DNA of 64,000 nt from JAVVRP01 sp036654655 (GCA_036654655.1 JAVVRP010000001.1:144295-208294), one strand, 5' to 3'; shown: positions 41,833-50,883, counted from the first letter of the stretch. Notes: generated by a model from the letters alone, not told the origin. Numbers and translations: made by a program.

Positions 41833-42574
41833 TATTTCCCTTTTGTTTTTGCAAATGTTTAAGTTCTTCTAATTTTTTTTTAACAAATAATTTTTTTTGT
41901 TTTAACAAATATATTCTGTACAGGTCCTTTCTATTTTTTTTTGTAACAATTTCACTTTGCATTGCTCGCCACGCAGAGATTTGTTGGTGATTGCCAGAAT
42001 ACAAAACTTTTGGAACTTCATTATTGTTAAAAACAAGTGGACGTGTGTACTGCGGATATTCCAAAAGCCCGGCAGAAAAACTTTCTTCGTTAAGGGAGTT
42101 TTTTGCGATAACTCCATCAACCAACCTGCAAATAGTTTCTGTAACAACCATGGCAGGAAGTTCTCCACCAGTTAAAACATAATCTCCAATTGATAACTCT
42201 TTATATTCACAAATGTCAAGTGCCCGTTGGTCAACGCCTTCATAATGCCCGCAAAGTAAAATTATATGTTGCTCTTTACAAAGTTTTTGTGCAACATTTT
42301 GGCTAAACTTTTCTCCTTTTGGACTCATAAATATTTTTTTGCAATTTAGGGTTTCAACTGCTTTTGTAGCATCATAAATTGGTTGTGGCGTCATTATCAT
42401 TCCAGCACCCCCGCCATATGGGATATCGTCACACTTTTTATGTTTGTCTGTTGAAAATTCTCTTATATCCACAATTTCAATTAAAATTTTGCCCTGATTT
42501 TGTGCTCGCTTTAAAATGCTTTCTTTAAGTGGCGAAAACATGCTTGGAAACAATGTTAAAATTGTTATTCGCAT
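41822..42574 (-). CDS. trmD: tRNA (guanine-37-N1)-methyltransferase
   Basis: TrmD methylates G37 next to the anticodon to prevent frameshifting. The SPOUT knot includes PYGGGAGMIM, LLCGHYEGVDQR and the ELSIGDYVLTGGELPAM block with the SAM pocket. A C-terminal helical domain completes the 250-aa chain. It overlaps rimM by 10 nt and rbgA by 11 nt. The C-terminal tail is rich in Lys, Glu and Gln. Confidence 0.97.
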   Translation of the reverse strand: MRITILTLFPSMFSPLKESILKRAQNQGKILIEIVDIREFSTDKHKKCDDIPYGGGAGMIMTPQPIYDATKAVETLNCKKIFMSPKGEKFSQNVAQKLCKEQHIILLCGHYEGVDQRALDICEYKELSIGDYVLTGGELPAMVVTETICRLVDGVIAKNSLNEESFSAGLLEYPQYTRPLVFNNNEVPKVLYSGNHQQISAWRAMQSEIVTKKNRKDLYRIYLLKQKKLFVKKKLEELKHLQKQKGNNEN

Positions 42575-43068
42575 ATTGCGACCTCGTCAAACCGTGATTG
42601 ATTAATTGTTATTATTTTTGTATCAAAATTAATATCACAAAAAACAGAAGTTAAAAATGGTGCAGATAACCTGCGGTCAATAAGTTGAATTACAAAATTA
42701 TCCACTGCACCATATTGGTCAACTTGAACAAGTTTTCCTATTTGCTCTCCCTCTTGATTAACAACATTAAAACCTAAAATATCATTAATTAAAAATGTGT
42801 CTGTGTTTAAATTAAGGTTCTCCTTATTGGTGTAAACCTTTTTATCTCTAAAAATTTCTGCTTGATTGCATGTGTCAACATTTTCTAACTTAATATAAAA
42901 CATGCCTTCACGAAAATTGCATGATTTTATTTTATAAAAGTTATTTAATATTTCAAGTTCATCAATGTTGTCAAACACAGAAAGGACATTAGTTAAAGGT
43001 AAAACTTTTATTTCGCCTTTTATCCCTTGCGGTTTTAAAACTTTTCCAATTTCAATTTTATTGGTCAT
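42565..43068 (-). CDS. rimM: Ribosome maturation factor RimM
   Basis: RimM binds S19 and promotes 30S head assembly. The 167-aa protein has the N-terminal domain start IGKVLKPQGIKGEIKV and the C-terminal PRC-barrel, with DILGFNVVNQEGEQIGKLVQV (about 95-115) and PFLTSVFCDINF. It sits between khpA and trmD in the standard order. Confidence 0.94.
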   Translation of the reverse strand: MTNKIEIGKVLKPQGIKGEIKVLPLTNVLSVFDNIDELEILNNFYKIKSCNFREGMFYIKLENVDTCNQAEIFRDKKVYTNKENLNLNTDTFLINDILGFNVVNQEGEQIGKLVQVDQYGAVDNFVIQLIDRRLSAPFLTSVFCDINFDTKIITINQSRFDEVAICE

Positions 43069-43077
43069 AACAAAACC

Positions 43078-43094
43078 AAAAGCAATTTGCTTTT
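43078..43094. repeat. Short palindrome between khpA and rimM
   Basis: AAAAGCAA and TTGCTTTT flank one base, a perfect 8-bp inverted repeat in the 39-bp gap. A similar palindrome occurs at 48366-48381. Role unknown; it may be a processing or pause hairpin. Confidence 0.5.
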
Positions 43095-43107
43095 AATTGC
43101 TCCCTTT

Positions 43108-43344
43108 TTATACTTTTTCGCCAATTTTAACAAAAACACGAGTTTTTTGTTTTGAAGCGATGCAAGAAGCAACTGTTCTTATGCTTTGTGCAATTCTGCC
43201 ACCCTTGCCTATTATTTTGCCAAGATCATTATCTGCGACTGTCACATGAATAACAACGCCATCTTCATTTTTTTCGGTAGAAATCTGAACCGCTGAAACG
43301 TCATCTACAAGTGATTTTACAATGAATTCAACAACTTCTTCCAT
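43108..43344 (-). CDS. khpA: KH-domain RNA-binding protein KhpA
   Basis: A 78-aa single KH-domain protein with the GxxG loop in GKIIGKGGRIAQSIRT (about 45-58). In other Gram-positives KhpA pairs with KhpB and affects cell elongation and division through RNA binding. It lies between rpsP and rimM, its usual place. Confidence 0.94.
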   Translation of the reverse strand: MEEVVEFIVKSLVDDVSAVQISTEKNEDGVVIHVTVADNDLGKIIGKGGRIAQSIRTVASCIASKQKTRVFVKIGEKV

Positions 43345-43360
43345 TATTATCTCCTGCTAC

Positions 43361-43612
43361 TTATTTTTTTTCAATTGCGCCACTTTTAACAAGAAGTGCT
43401 TTTGCTGTGTCTGTTGGGGTTGCACCATTTTTTAACCATGTAATTGCTTTTTCATTATTGATTTTGATTTCTGCTGGCTTGGTGAGTGGATTATAAGTTC
43501 CAATAATTTCTACAAATTTTCCGTCACGAGGGCTACGAGAATCAGCAACAATAACACGATAGAAAGGTGATTTTTTATCTCCCATTCTTGTTAATCTGAT
43601 TTTTAATGCCAT
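43361..43612 (-). CDS. rpsP: 30S ribosomal protein S16
   Basis: The 83-aa S16 has the family start MALKIRLTRMGDKKSPFYRV, the SRSPRDGKFVEIIGTYNPL block and the WLKNGATPTDTAKALL segment. A GGAG ribosome binding site precedes it. It follows ffh by 62 nt, with no clear separate promoter seen. Confidence 0.98.
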   Translation of the reverse strand: MALKIRLTRMGDKKSPFYRVIVADSRSPRDGKFVEIIGTYNPLTKPAEIKINNEKAITWLKNGATPTDTAKALLVKSGAIEKK

Positions 43613-43674
43613 AATTTTCTCCTTTTTTTAAATTTTATATAAACCATTTTTCATGGGATATATCATTTGTGCTT

Positions 43675-44979
43675 TTAACGAAATGACCTTTTGTTTTTCA
43701 TTTGTTTAAGCATAAGTTTCATTTGCTCAAATTGGTTCATAAGTCGATTTACTTGTTGAACAGAAGTTCCACTGCCGTTTGCAATCCTTTTTTTTTGATT
43801 TGCCTTTATTATAACTGGATTTAAACGCTCTTTTTTTGTCATACTTTGAACAATTGCTTTGTTAACTTCAATTGCCTTTTCATCTATTGCAATATCTTTT
43901 ATCTTTCCTGAAAGCCCTGGCACCATTGCCAAAACATCTTTTATGTTACCCATTTTTTTCATATTTTCAACTTGCACAAGATAATCTTCAAAAGTAAAAC
44001 TATTTTCTCTAAATGCTTTTTCCATTCGTAATTTTTCATTTTGTGAAACAGATTGCTCTGCTTTTTCAATTAAAGAAAGTATATCTCCCATCCCCAAAAT
44101 TCTTGATGCAATTCTGTCGGCATGAAATACTTCTATGTCCGAAATTTTTTCGCCTACTCCACAAAATTTGATTGGCTTTCCAGTTACCTGCCTCATTGAA
44201 AGAGCGGCCCCGCCACGGGTGTCGCCGTCTAACTTTGTTATAACAACTCCGGATATTTCCAGTTGCATGTTAAAACTTTGTGCAATTGTAACGGCATCCT
44301 GGCCTGTCATTGCGTCAACAACAAGCAAAATTTCAGCCGGTGTTGTTGCTTCTTTAATTTTTTGCAATTCACTCATTAATTCCAAATTATTATGCAATCT
44401 TCCAGCAGTGTCCAAAATTACTGTGTCATAACCTTGTTTTAACGCATGCGAAATTGCTTCCGTTGCGGTTTTAACTGGGTTTTGCATACCACGTTCAAAA
44501 ACTTCTGTTCCTGCTTGCTTTCCAACCACTTTAAGTTGATCAATAGCAGCGGGACGATATATATCGCACGCAACCAAAAGTGTTTTTTTACCCTGCGATT
44601 TAAGGTAATATGCAAGTTTTGCGCACATTGTTGTTTTTCCTGCACCTTGCAACCCACATAACATTATAACAGCAGGCATATTTGAGCCTAAATTTAATTT
44701 TTGGTCTGGGCTTTGCATAAGTAAAGTAAGTTCATCTCTTACATTTTTTATAACTTGTTGTGATGGATTCAAACTTTTAAGAACACTATCTCCCAAGCAT
44801 TTTTCGCTTACTTTTAAAACAAAATCTTTAACAACAATATAATTTACATCGGCTTCAAGCAATGCTATTTTAACTTCTCTCATTGATTCTTTAATTTCGG
44901 TTTCAGTTAATTTTCCACGTTTTGTTAATTTGTTAAAAATTTGATTAAACCTGTCACCAAGCCCAGAAAAAAGTGCCAT
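43675..44979 (-). CDS. ffh: Signal recognition particle protein Ffh
   Basis: Ffh binds 4.5S/6S RNA and signal sequences and docks with FtsY. The N-domain is at about 1-85, and the GTPase has G1 GLQGAGKTT (about 109-117), DTAGR and the TKLDGDTRGGAALS block. The methionine-rich M-domain follows (about 300-434), with the RIANGSG RNA-binding motif. The 434-aa length is slightly short, with a brief C-tail. It overlaps ylxM by 1 nt. FtsY, its receptor, is at 53164-54060. Confidence 0.98.
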   Translation of the reverse strand: MALFSGLGDRFNQIFNKLTKRGKLTETEIKESMREVKIALLEADVNYIVVKDFVLKVSEKCLGDSVLKSLNPSQQVIKNVRDELTLLMQSPDQKLNLGSNMPAVIMLCGLQGAGKTTMCAKLAYYLKSQGKKTLLVACDIYRPAAIDQLKVVGKQAGTEVFERGMQNPVKTATEAISHALKQGYDTVILDTAGRLHNNLELMSELQKIKEATTPAEILLVVDAMTGQDAVTIAQSFNMQLEISGVVITKLDGDTRGGAALSMRQVTGKPIKFCGVGEKISDIEVFHADRIASRILGMGDILSLIEKAEQSVSQNEKLRMEKAFRENSFTFEDYLVQVENMKKMGNIKDVLAMVPGLSGKIKDIAIDEKAIEVNKAIVQSMTKKERLNPVIIKANQKKRIANGSGTSVQQVNRLMNQFEQMKLMLKQMKNKRSFR

Positions 44980-45302
44980 TACTCCTCCGTTATAATTTTG
45001 CTTATTGATTTTTTTAAACTTTCCACAGTTTTATGTTCACCATAAATGCTTTGCATTATTGCTTTTTTTAATTTTATTTTCCCTATGTTTTTTTCCATTT
45101 GTTCCAACTTTAAAACAGCAGTACTTACACTTTGCAAAATTGCGGATCTGGAAACATTTTCTAATTCTGCAATTTCAAAAAGAGTCATATTTTCAAAAAA
45201 ATATTTTTCTGCATAGTCTTTTTGTTTAATTGTTAAAAATGAACCATAACAATCAATCAACTCGCAAATTTTTACTGTTTTTTCTAAAATTGTTTTATCC
45301 AC
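44979..45302 (-). CDS. ylxM: YlxM/UPF0122 helix-turn-helix protein
   Basis: YlxM is a small sigma-70-region-4-like protein coded next to ffh in Firmicutes and thought to modulate SRP. The chain has CELIDCYGSFLTIKQKDY, the FEIAELENVSRSAIL helix-turn-helix and a helical end. An upstream ATG at 45329 abuts the -10 box of a good promoter, so the transcript should begin inside that longer frame. The GTG at 45302 (107 aa), 12 nt after AAGGAG, then becomes the better start. It leads the ylxM-ffh-rpsP-khpA-rimM-trmD-rbgA-yraN operon. Confidence 0.86.
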   Translation of the reverse strand: MDKTILEKTVKICELIDCYGSFLTIKQKDYAEKYFFENMTLFEIAELENVSRSAILQSVSTAVLKLEQMEKNIGKIKLKKAIMQSIYGEHKTVESLKKSISKIITEE

Positions 45303-45329
45303 TGTTAAGCAAATCTCCTTAACACACAT

Positions 45330-45358
45330 ATAATATCACAAGCAAAATATATTTTCAA
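45330..45358 (-). promoter_or_regulatory. ylxM-ffh operon promoter
   Basis: TTGAAA, a 17-nt spacer and TATTAT with an extended TG element on the minus strand. Confidence 0.7.
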
Positions 45359-45365
45359 GTGTTTT

Positions 45366-46499
45366 TTAAACTAATTTAAAAATAATTTGATTTGTAACTC
45401 CAAACTTTTTGGGGTTAACAAATAAAAAGTTATTTTTAATGATAATTAATTTTAGTTTTTTTAATTCCATAATTTCACTTTCTTTAATTATTTCCAAATT
45501 TTCCCCTGTTATTTTTTTAAAGTTTTTTAAATTTATACCTTGCGCTGTTCTTAAAGAAAGCATAACAATTTCTTCCAAAATATTTTGTTTGGTTAACACT
45601 TCTGTTTCACAAACAAACTGCCCCTTTAAATATGTTTTCATATTGCTTGTGTTTGTTAATCGCGTATTATTTAATAGTGAACACGAACTTAACCCAAAGC
45701 CAAAATAATTTAACCTATTCCAATAAGCCAAATTATGTTTGCATTCATAACCAACTTTTGCAAAGTTTGAAATTTCATATCTTTTATATCCTAAATTTTT
45801 TAACATGTTTACAACAAAGTTATACAGCAACACGCTTTGATCATCTGTTGGAAGAACAATTGCATTTTTTTTCACAAGTTCAAATAAAGGAGTGTTTTCT
45901 TCCAATATAAGCATATAAGCAGAAATATGGGTCACTCCACTTTTCACAAGTTCTAAAATTGAATTTTCAATTGTTTTTTTGGTTTGGTTTGGAAGCCCAA
46001 GTAAGATGTCGGCATTAATATTTGTAAAGCCACATAAAACGGCATTTTTTATTGCATTAATTGCGTCTTGTTTTGTATGTGTTCTTCCAATTTTTTTTAA
46101 CGTTGTATCATCCAATGATTGAACGCCAAAACTTATACGATTAAATCCAATGTTTTTAAGTTGTTTAAGTTTTAAATAGGTTACAGTGTTGGGATTTGCC
46201 TCAATGCTAATTTCAGCATTTTTTTGAATATAAAAATTTTGTTTTATTGTTTCAAAAATTTTTGCTATTTGACTTACATTTAGTGTTGTTGGTGTTCCGC
46301 CACCAAAATATATTGTTTTTATTGTAATTTTATCTTGTCCATCATAAATTTTTGAACGCATTTCAATTTCTTTGCATAGCACTTTAACGTATTGCTGTTT
46401 TACAACTTCTGTTTCAGGGGCCGAAACAAAATTGCAATAATAACATTTTGAATTGCAAAAAGGAATATGAATATAAATTGATGCATTAGTCTTCATCAT
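45366..46499 (-). CDS. hemW: Radical SAM heme chaperone HemW
   Basis: HemW binds heme and a 4Fe-4S cluster and is thought to deliver heme to membrane proteins; it was once annotated as a coproporphyrinogen oxidase. The radical-SAM cysteines are in IPFCNSKCYYCNF (about 13-25). The FGGGTPT, SIEANPNTV and GVQSLDD blocks and a C-terminal HemN-like domain are present. The 377-aa length fits HemW rather than HemN. The start overlaps lepA by 14 nt, the conserved Firmicute lepA-hemW pairing. Confidence 0.94.
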   Translation of the reverse strand: MMKTNASIYIHIPFCNSKCYYCNFVSAPETEVVKQQYVKVLCKEIEMRSKIYDGQDKITIKTIYFGGGTPTTLNVSQIAKIFETIKQNFYIQKNAEISIEANPNTVTYLKLKQLKNIGFNRISFGVQSLDDTTLKKIGRTHTKQDAINAIKNAVLCGFTNINADILLGLPNQTKKTIENSILELVKSGVTHISAYMLILEENTPLFELVKKNAIVLPTDDQSVLLYNFVVNMLKNLGYKRYEISNFAKVGYECKHNLAYWNRLNYFGFGLSSCSLLNNTRLTNTSNMKTYLKGQFVCETEVLTKQNILEEIVMLSLRTAQGINLKNFKKITGENLEIIKESEIMELKKLKLIIIKNNFLFVNPKKFGVTNQIIFKLV

Positions 46500-48288
46500 T
46501 AGTTTTTAATATTGATAAAAATGCTTCACTAGGCATTTCCACATTTCCTATTCTGCGCATTCGCTTTTTTCCCGCCTTTTGCTTTTCTAGCAATTTACGT
46601 TTACGGCTTATATCTCCCCCATAACATTTTGCAAGAACGTCCTTACGCATAGCGCTTATTGTTTCTCTGGCAATAATTTTACCACCAATACATGCTTGAA
46701 TTGGGATTTCAAACATTTGTCTGGGAATAACTTTTTTAAGTTTTTCTGCAATAATTCTGCCTCTTGAATATGCTTTATCCTCATGAACAATAAGGCTAAG
46801 GGCATCACATGTTTCACCATTTAAAAGAATATCAAGTTTAACCATCTTGCTTTTTCTATAACCGCTGATATCATAATCTAAACTTGCATAACCTTTGGTT
46901 CTGGATTTTAATATATCAAAAAAATCATATATCATTTCACAAAGTGGCATTGTGTATTCCATTTTTACTCTTGTTTTTTCAATGTATTGCAAATCCATGT
47001 CTTCGCCACGTTTTTCTTGACAAAGTTCCATTATTGGGCCTACATATTCAGGTGGAGTGAAAATTCTTAAATTTGCTATCGGCTCATCCACATAGTCAAT
47101 TTCTGATACCTTAGGATAATTCGCTGGATTTGATATTTCAACAACATCTCCATTGGTTTTGTGAACCAAATAAGAAACACTTGGTGCGGTTGTAATAATG
47201 TCTAAATCAAATTCTCTTTCCAATCTTTCAGTAATAATTTCCATGTGCAACAACCCTAAAAATCCACACCTGAACCCAAACCCCAATGCTTTTGAAACTT
47301 CTGGTGAATAAAAAAGAGATGCATCATTAATTTTAAGTTTTTCTAATGCTTCTTTTAGTTCGGCATATTTGCTACCATCAACTAAAAATATTCCGCTAAA
47401 AACAACAGGCTTAACTTCTTTATAACCCTCTAATGCATTTTGTGTTGGGCTGTTTGCACTTGTTATTGTGTCTCCAACTTTTGTGTCAATCACATTTTTT
47501 ATGCTTGCAGCAATATATCCAACTTCACCTGCACTTAAAATTTGTTTTGCAACCATTGATGGGGTAAAAACGCCAACTTCTGTAACTTCAAAAACTTTTT
47601 TTGTTTTCATCATCATTATTTTGTCGCCCGCTTTTACACTTCCGTCAAAAACACGAACAAAAGATATTGTTCCCTTAAAGTTATCATAATAACTATCAAA
47701 AATTAATGCTTTTAAAGGGGCATCCAGATTGCCTTTTGGGCAAGGAAATTGTTCCACAATTTGAATTAAAACCTGTTCTATATTTGTGCCTTCCTTAGCA
47801 GATATGCATGGTGCATCGCTGGCAGGCAATCCAATTATGTCTTCAATCTCTTTTTTTGTTTTTTCTATATTTGCACTTGGTAAATCTATTTTATTAATCA
47901 CTGGCAAAATTTCTAAGTTGCCATCTAGCGCAAGATAGCAATTTGCAAGCGTTTGGGCTTCTACACCTTGTGACGCATCAACAATAAGCAACGCGCCCTC
48001 ACAAGCGGCCAAAGAACGAGAAACTTCATAAGTAAAGTCCACATGTCCGGGTGTATCAATCAAATTTAACATATATGTTTCGCCTTTATGCTGAAAAAAC
48101 ATACGTGTTGGCGTAAGTTTAATTGTTATTCCTCTTTCTCTTTCCAATTCCATGCTATCAAGAATCTGACTCTGCATTTCTCTTTTTGAAAGAGAACCAG
48201 TTTTTTCAATTAACCTATCTGCAAGTGTGCTTTTACCATGATCGATGTGTGCAACAATGCAAAAATTTCTTATGTGTTTTTGATCCAT
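46486..48288 (-). CDS. lepA: Elongation factor 4 (LepA)
   Basis: LepA is a ribosome-associated GTPase linked to back-translocation or 30S biogenesis. The G domain has G1 AHIDHGKSTL (about 13-22), RGITIK (switch I), DTPGHVDF and NKIDLP. LepA-specific C-terminal blocks follow, including the SYRKSK-like GYRKSKMVKLDIL and AKCYGGDISRKRKLLEKQK. The 600-aa length is normal. It has a consensus promoter at 48310-48338. Confidence 0.98.
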   Translation of the reverse strand: MDQKHIRNFCIVAHIDHGKSTLADRLIEKTGSLSKREMQSQILDSMELERERGITIKLTPTRMFFQHKGETYMLNLIDTPGHVDFTYEVSRSLAACEGALLIVDASQGVEAQTLANCYLALDGNLEILPVINKIDLPSANIEKTKKEIEDIIGLPASDAPCISAKEGTNIEQVLIQIVEQFPCPKGNLDAPLKALIFDSYYDNFKGTISFVRVFDGSVKAGDKIMMMKTKKVFEVTEVGVFTPSMVAKQILSAGEVGYIAASIKNVIDTKVGDTITSANSPTQNALEGYKEVKPVVFSGIFLVDGSKYAELKEALEKLKINDASLFYSPEVSKALGFGFRCGFLGLLHMEIITERLEREFDLDIITTAPSVSYLVHKTNGDVVEISNPANYPKVSEIDYVDEPIANLRIFTPPEYVGPIMELCQEKRGEDMDLQYIEKTRVKMEYTMPLCEMIYDFFDILKSRTKGYASLDYDISGYRKSKMVKLDILLNGETCDALSLIVHEDKAYSRGRIIAEKLKKVIPRQMFEIPIQACIGGKIIARETISAMRKDVLAKCYGGDISRKRKLLEKQKAGKKRMRRIGNVEMPSEAFLSILKTNDED

Positions 48289-48309
48289 CTTTGTTCCTTT
48301 GTGAACTTT

Positions 48310-48338
48310 ATTATAACTGATTTTTGTTTAGTTTGCAA
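48310..48338 (-). promoter_or_regulatory. lepA-hemW promoter
   Basis: TTGCAA, a 17-nt spacer and TATAAT on the minus strand, about 20 nt before the lepA ATG. Confidence 0.8.
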
Positions 48339-48365
48339 CTGAGAATTAATATTTTTTAATAATAT

Positions 48366-48381
48366 AAAGCAAATTTGCTTT
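48366..48381. repeat. 16-bp perfect palindrome upstream of the glycerophosphodiesterase gene
   Basis: AAAGCAAA followed directly by TTTGCTTT, about 50 bp before the plus-strand gene and in the divergent region shared with lepA. It has no T-tract typical of a terminator. A role as an operator is possible but unproven. Confidence 0.5.
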
Positions 48382-48428
48382 TCTTTTAAATTTGAACATG
48401 CTATATTATATAAAAAAAGGAAATAAAA

Positions 48429-49157
48429 ATGGATATATTTAAATCTTGGCTTGTTGAAGATTATATTGCCCACAGAGGGCTCCACAATTTAGAGTCCCCT
48501 GAAAATACATTACCAGCATTTCAAAACGCAATTGACGCAGGATATCCTATTGAAATAGACGTTCAACTTTTGGCAGATAACACTGTTGTTGTTTTTCATG
48601 ATGCAAATTTATCACGTTTGGCTGGAAAAGATGGTTATTTAAAAAATTTAAAAATTACAGATTTGGCAAACATTGAACTTTGCGGAACCAAGCACACAAT
48701 TCCAACGCTTGAACAAACATTGCAATTTATAAATGGAAAAACTCCACTTTTAATTGAAATTAAAAACGATGAAAAGGTTGGAAAATTGGAAACCGAAGTT
48801 TGGAATTTGTTAAAAAATTATAACGGAGAATTTGCAATTCAAAGTTTTAATCCTTATGTTTTACAATGGTTTAAAGACAATGCTCCTAATGTTTGGCGTG
48901 GTCAACTTTCTATGCGATTTGGCAAACAAACTCTTAATTTTTTAAAAAGATTTGCACTAAGCAGAATGCTACTTAACAAAAAGGTATCCGAACCACATTT
49001 TATTTCATATGAAGCAAAAGCACTTCCTAACAGATTTGTAAAAAAATATAAAAAGTTACCTCTACTTGCTTGGACAATTAGAAGCCAAAATGAATATCTT
49101 AAAACAATAAAATTTTGTGATAATATAATTTTCGAAAATTTTGAACCTAAAATTTAA
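48429..49157 (+). CDS. Glycerophosphodiester phosphodiesterase
   Basis: Enzymes of this family release glycerol-3-phosphate from glycerophosphodiesters derived from phospholipids. The GDPD TIM-barrel motifs are present: AHRGLHN (His of the catalytic pair), ENTLPAF with metal Glu, EIDVQLLADNTVVVFHD (Glu, Asp and the second His), then LIEIK and a C-terminal LAWTIR. The 242-aa protein has no signal peptide, so it should be cytoplasmic. AAAGGA precedes the ATG. It is one of the few plus-strand genes, divergent from lepA and convergent with rarA, with stops only 2 nt apart. Confidence 0.93.
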   Translation: MDIFKSWLVEDYIAHRGLHNLESPENTLPAFQNAIDAGYPIEIDVQLLADNTVVVFHDANLSRLAGKDGYLKNLKITDLANIELCGTKHTIPTLEQTLQFINGKTPLLIEIKNDEKVGKLETEVWNLLKNYNGEFAIQSFNPYVLQWFKDNAPNVWRGQLSMRFGKQTLNFLKRFALSRMLLNKKVSEPHFISYEAKALPNRFVKKYKKLPLLAWTIRSQNEYLKTIKFCDNIIFENFEPKI

Positions 49158-49159
49158 TT

Positions 49160-50425
49160 TTATTTATCAAACTTTTTCCTTATTATCTTTTTTTCTTTAC
49201 CATTGCTACTTGGGGTGTAGTAAATTTTATTTTTTAAACTATCCGGCAAATATTGCTGTTTAACATATCCGCCATAATCATGCGGATATTTGTATTTTGT
49301 TTTTTTTGTGTCGTTTGTTGATGGGTGATTTTTAAGATAAAATGGAACGTTGTCGTCCTTTATGTTTTCAGCATCACTTTTTGCTAGCGTTAATGCCTTG
49401 TAAACTGAATTAGACTTTTCCGCTTCACAAACATAAATTATTGCATGTGAAAGTGGAATTTGCGCTTCCGCTATCCCCATTTTTTCAATTGCAATATATG
49501 CATTTAATGCAATTAAAAGTGCGTTACTGTCCGCCATTCCAACGTCTTCACTGGCGTGCGCTATAACTCTTCTAGCAATTAATAACGGATCGCATCCAGC
49601 CAAAATAAGCCTTTGAGAATAATACAACGCAGCATCGGAGTCGGACCCTCTTAAACTTTTACAAAAAGCCGACAGTATATCGTAAAACATTGTTTCGTCA
49701 ATAGACAATGCTTTTTTTTGAATTGACTGCTCCGCTGTTGCTTTGTTAATGTAAATTGTTCCGTCATTTTTAACATCTGTTGTATAAACTGCAAGTTCAA
49801 GTGCACCAATCGCCATTCTTAAATCTCCACCACTTGCCCATGCAATATGCTGTAATGCATCATCTTCACATTTAACTTGCAAATTCCCAAGCCCCATGTC
49901 CTTGTTTGTTAATGTTCGTTTTAATGCTTTAATTATATCACTGTTTAAAAGAGGCTTAAATTCAAAAACTCTGCATCTTGAAACAATGGCGCGCGTCATG
50001 TTTGTAAAAGGATTTTCTGTTGTAGAACCAATAAAAATAATGCTTCCATCTTCAATTGCAGAAAGCACGCAGTCACTTTGGGATTTGTTCCATCTGTGGC
50101 ATTCATCAAGTAACAAATATGTTTGTGTGCCAAACATAGATTTTGTTGTTCTTGCCTTTTCAATAACCAGTTTTGCATCTGCCACACCGCTGGAAACTGC
50201 ATTCATGCTTATAAACTCACCATTTAAAGTTTTTGCAATTATATTTGCAAGCGTGGTTTTACCTGTTCCCGGAGGACCATAAAAAATACAACTTTCAACT
50301 CTATCAATTGCAATGGAACGCCTAAGCAAACAATTTTTACCAACTATATGTTCCTGCCCAACAAAATCTTCTAACGATTGAGGCCTCATTTTTTGTGCAA
50401 GTGGAACTCTGTTATTATTTTCCAT
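49160..50425 (-). CDS. rarA: Replication-associated recombination protein RarA (MgsA), probably leaderless
   Basis: RarA is a clamp-loader-like AAA+ ATPase acting at stalled forks. The chain has PLAQKMRPQSLEDFVGQEH, Walker A GPPGTGKTTL (about 50), LLDECHRW, the GSTTENP sensor and the C-terminal tetramer region ending in the YPHDYGGYVKQQYLP block. I chose the ATG at 50425 (421 aa): the consensus promoter at 50432-50460 leaves just 6 nt before it and there is no Shine-Dalgarno. Earlier in-frame starts (50449 and 50443) lie inside the promoter. Confidence 0.95.
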   Translation of the reverse strand: MENNNRVPLAQKMRPQSLEDFVGQEHIVGKNCLLRRSIAIDRVESCIFYGPPGTGKTTLANIIAKTLNGEFISMNAVSSGVADAKLVIEKARTTKSMFGTQTYLLLDECHRWNKSQSDCVLSAIEDGSIIFIGSTTENPFTNMTRAIVSRCRVFEFKPLLNSDIIKALKRTLTNKDMGLGNLQVKCEDDALQHIAWASGGDLRMAIGALELAVYTTDVKNDGTIYINKATAEQSIQKKALSIDETMFYDILSAFCKSLRGSDSDAALYYSQRLILAGCDPLLIARRVIAHASEDVGMADSNALLIALNAYIAIEKMGIAEAQIPLSHAIIYVCEAEKSNSVYKALTLAKSDAENIKDDNVPFYLKNHPSTNDTKKTKYKYPHDYGGYVKQQYLPDSLKNKIYYTPSSNGKEKKIIRKKFDK

Positions 50426-50431
50426 GTTTAA

Positions 50432-50460
50432 ATTGTACCACATATACAAAATTCAATCAA
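50432..50460 (-). promoter_or_regulatory. rarA promoter, placed for a leaderless mRNA
   Basis: TTGATT, a 17-nt spacer and TACAAT with an extended TG element on the minus strand. TTAAAC is the only sequence between the -10 box and the ATG. Confidence 0.75.
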
Positions 50461-50471
50461 TAATTTTAAAT

Positions 50472-50506
50472 AAAAAAACAAGGTTAATTAATTACCCTTG
50501 TTTTTA
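50472..50506 (-). terminator. Intrinsic terminator after rnpB
   Basis: An ACAAGG-type stem (50478-50501) with AATT-rich centre is followed by seven U on the minus strand, ending the RNase P RNA gene. Confidence 0.85.
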
Positions 50507-50508
50507 AT

Positions 50509-50848
50509 GGTTCAGTTAGTCTGTAAGCCGAGTTCTGTATTAAACGGTCATCTGTCTAGACTTGCCATTTCTAACAAGTTCAAGCGGCGCTTTTGGAGGG
50601 CTTGCGAACAACAACTCCCTCTTTAGCCTTGCTTCGGGTGGGGTTTACATTGCACTCGTAGTTGCCAACGAGTCGGTGGGCTCTTACTCCGCCTTTCCAA
50701 CCTTACCCAATTTCTTGGGCGGTATTTTTCTGTTGCACTTTCCTTAAAGTCGCCTTTACCGGTAGTTGGCCGGCACCCTGTTCTGTGAAGCTCGGACTTT
50801 CCTCGAATAATCCATTACAAATCACTCGCGACCGTCTGGCTAACTGAC
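50509..50848 (-). ncRNA. rnpB: RNase P RNA, type A
   Basis: This is the catalytic RNA of RNase P, which removes the 5' leader of tRNAs. The minus strand shows the universal P4/CR-I sequence GAGGAAAGTCCGAGC, then ACAGAA, GTAAACCCCACC, GAAGCAAGGCTAAA and the closing block ending in ACAGAACTCGGCTTACAG near the 3' end. The AGGGTGCCGGCC and GGGTAAGG features and the lack of the Bacillus-type helices point to type A, as in many Clostridia. It has a consensus promoter and a terminator. Ends are estimated to within a few bases. Confidence 0.97.
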
Positions 50849-50854
50849 TGTAAA

Positions 50855-50883
50855 ATTATATCATATTAAATATTTAATGTCAA
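50855..50883 (-). promoter_or_regulatory. rnpB promoter
   Basis: Perfect TTGACA, a 17-nt spacer and TATAAT on the minus strand; transcription should begin near 50848. Confidence 0.9.

Noticed and set aside
48270..48485. 71-residue minus-strand frame in the lepA/phosphodiesterase intergenic region
   Set aside because: It covers the lepA promoter and runs antisense into the phosphodiesterase gene; no ribosome binding site.
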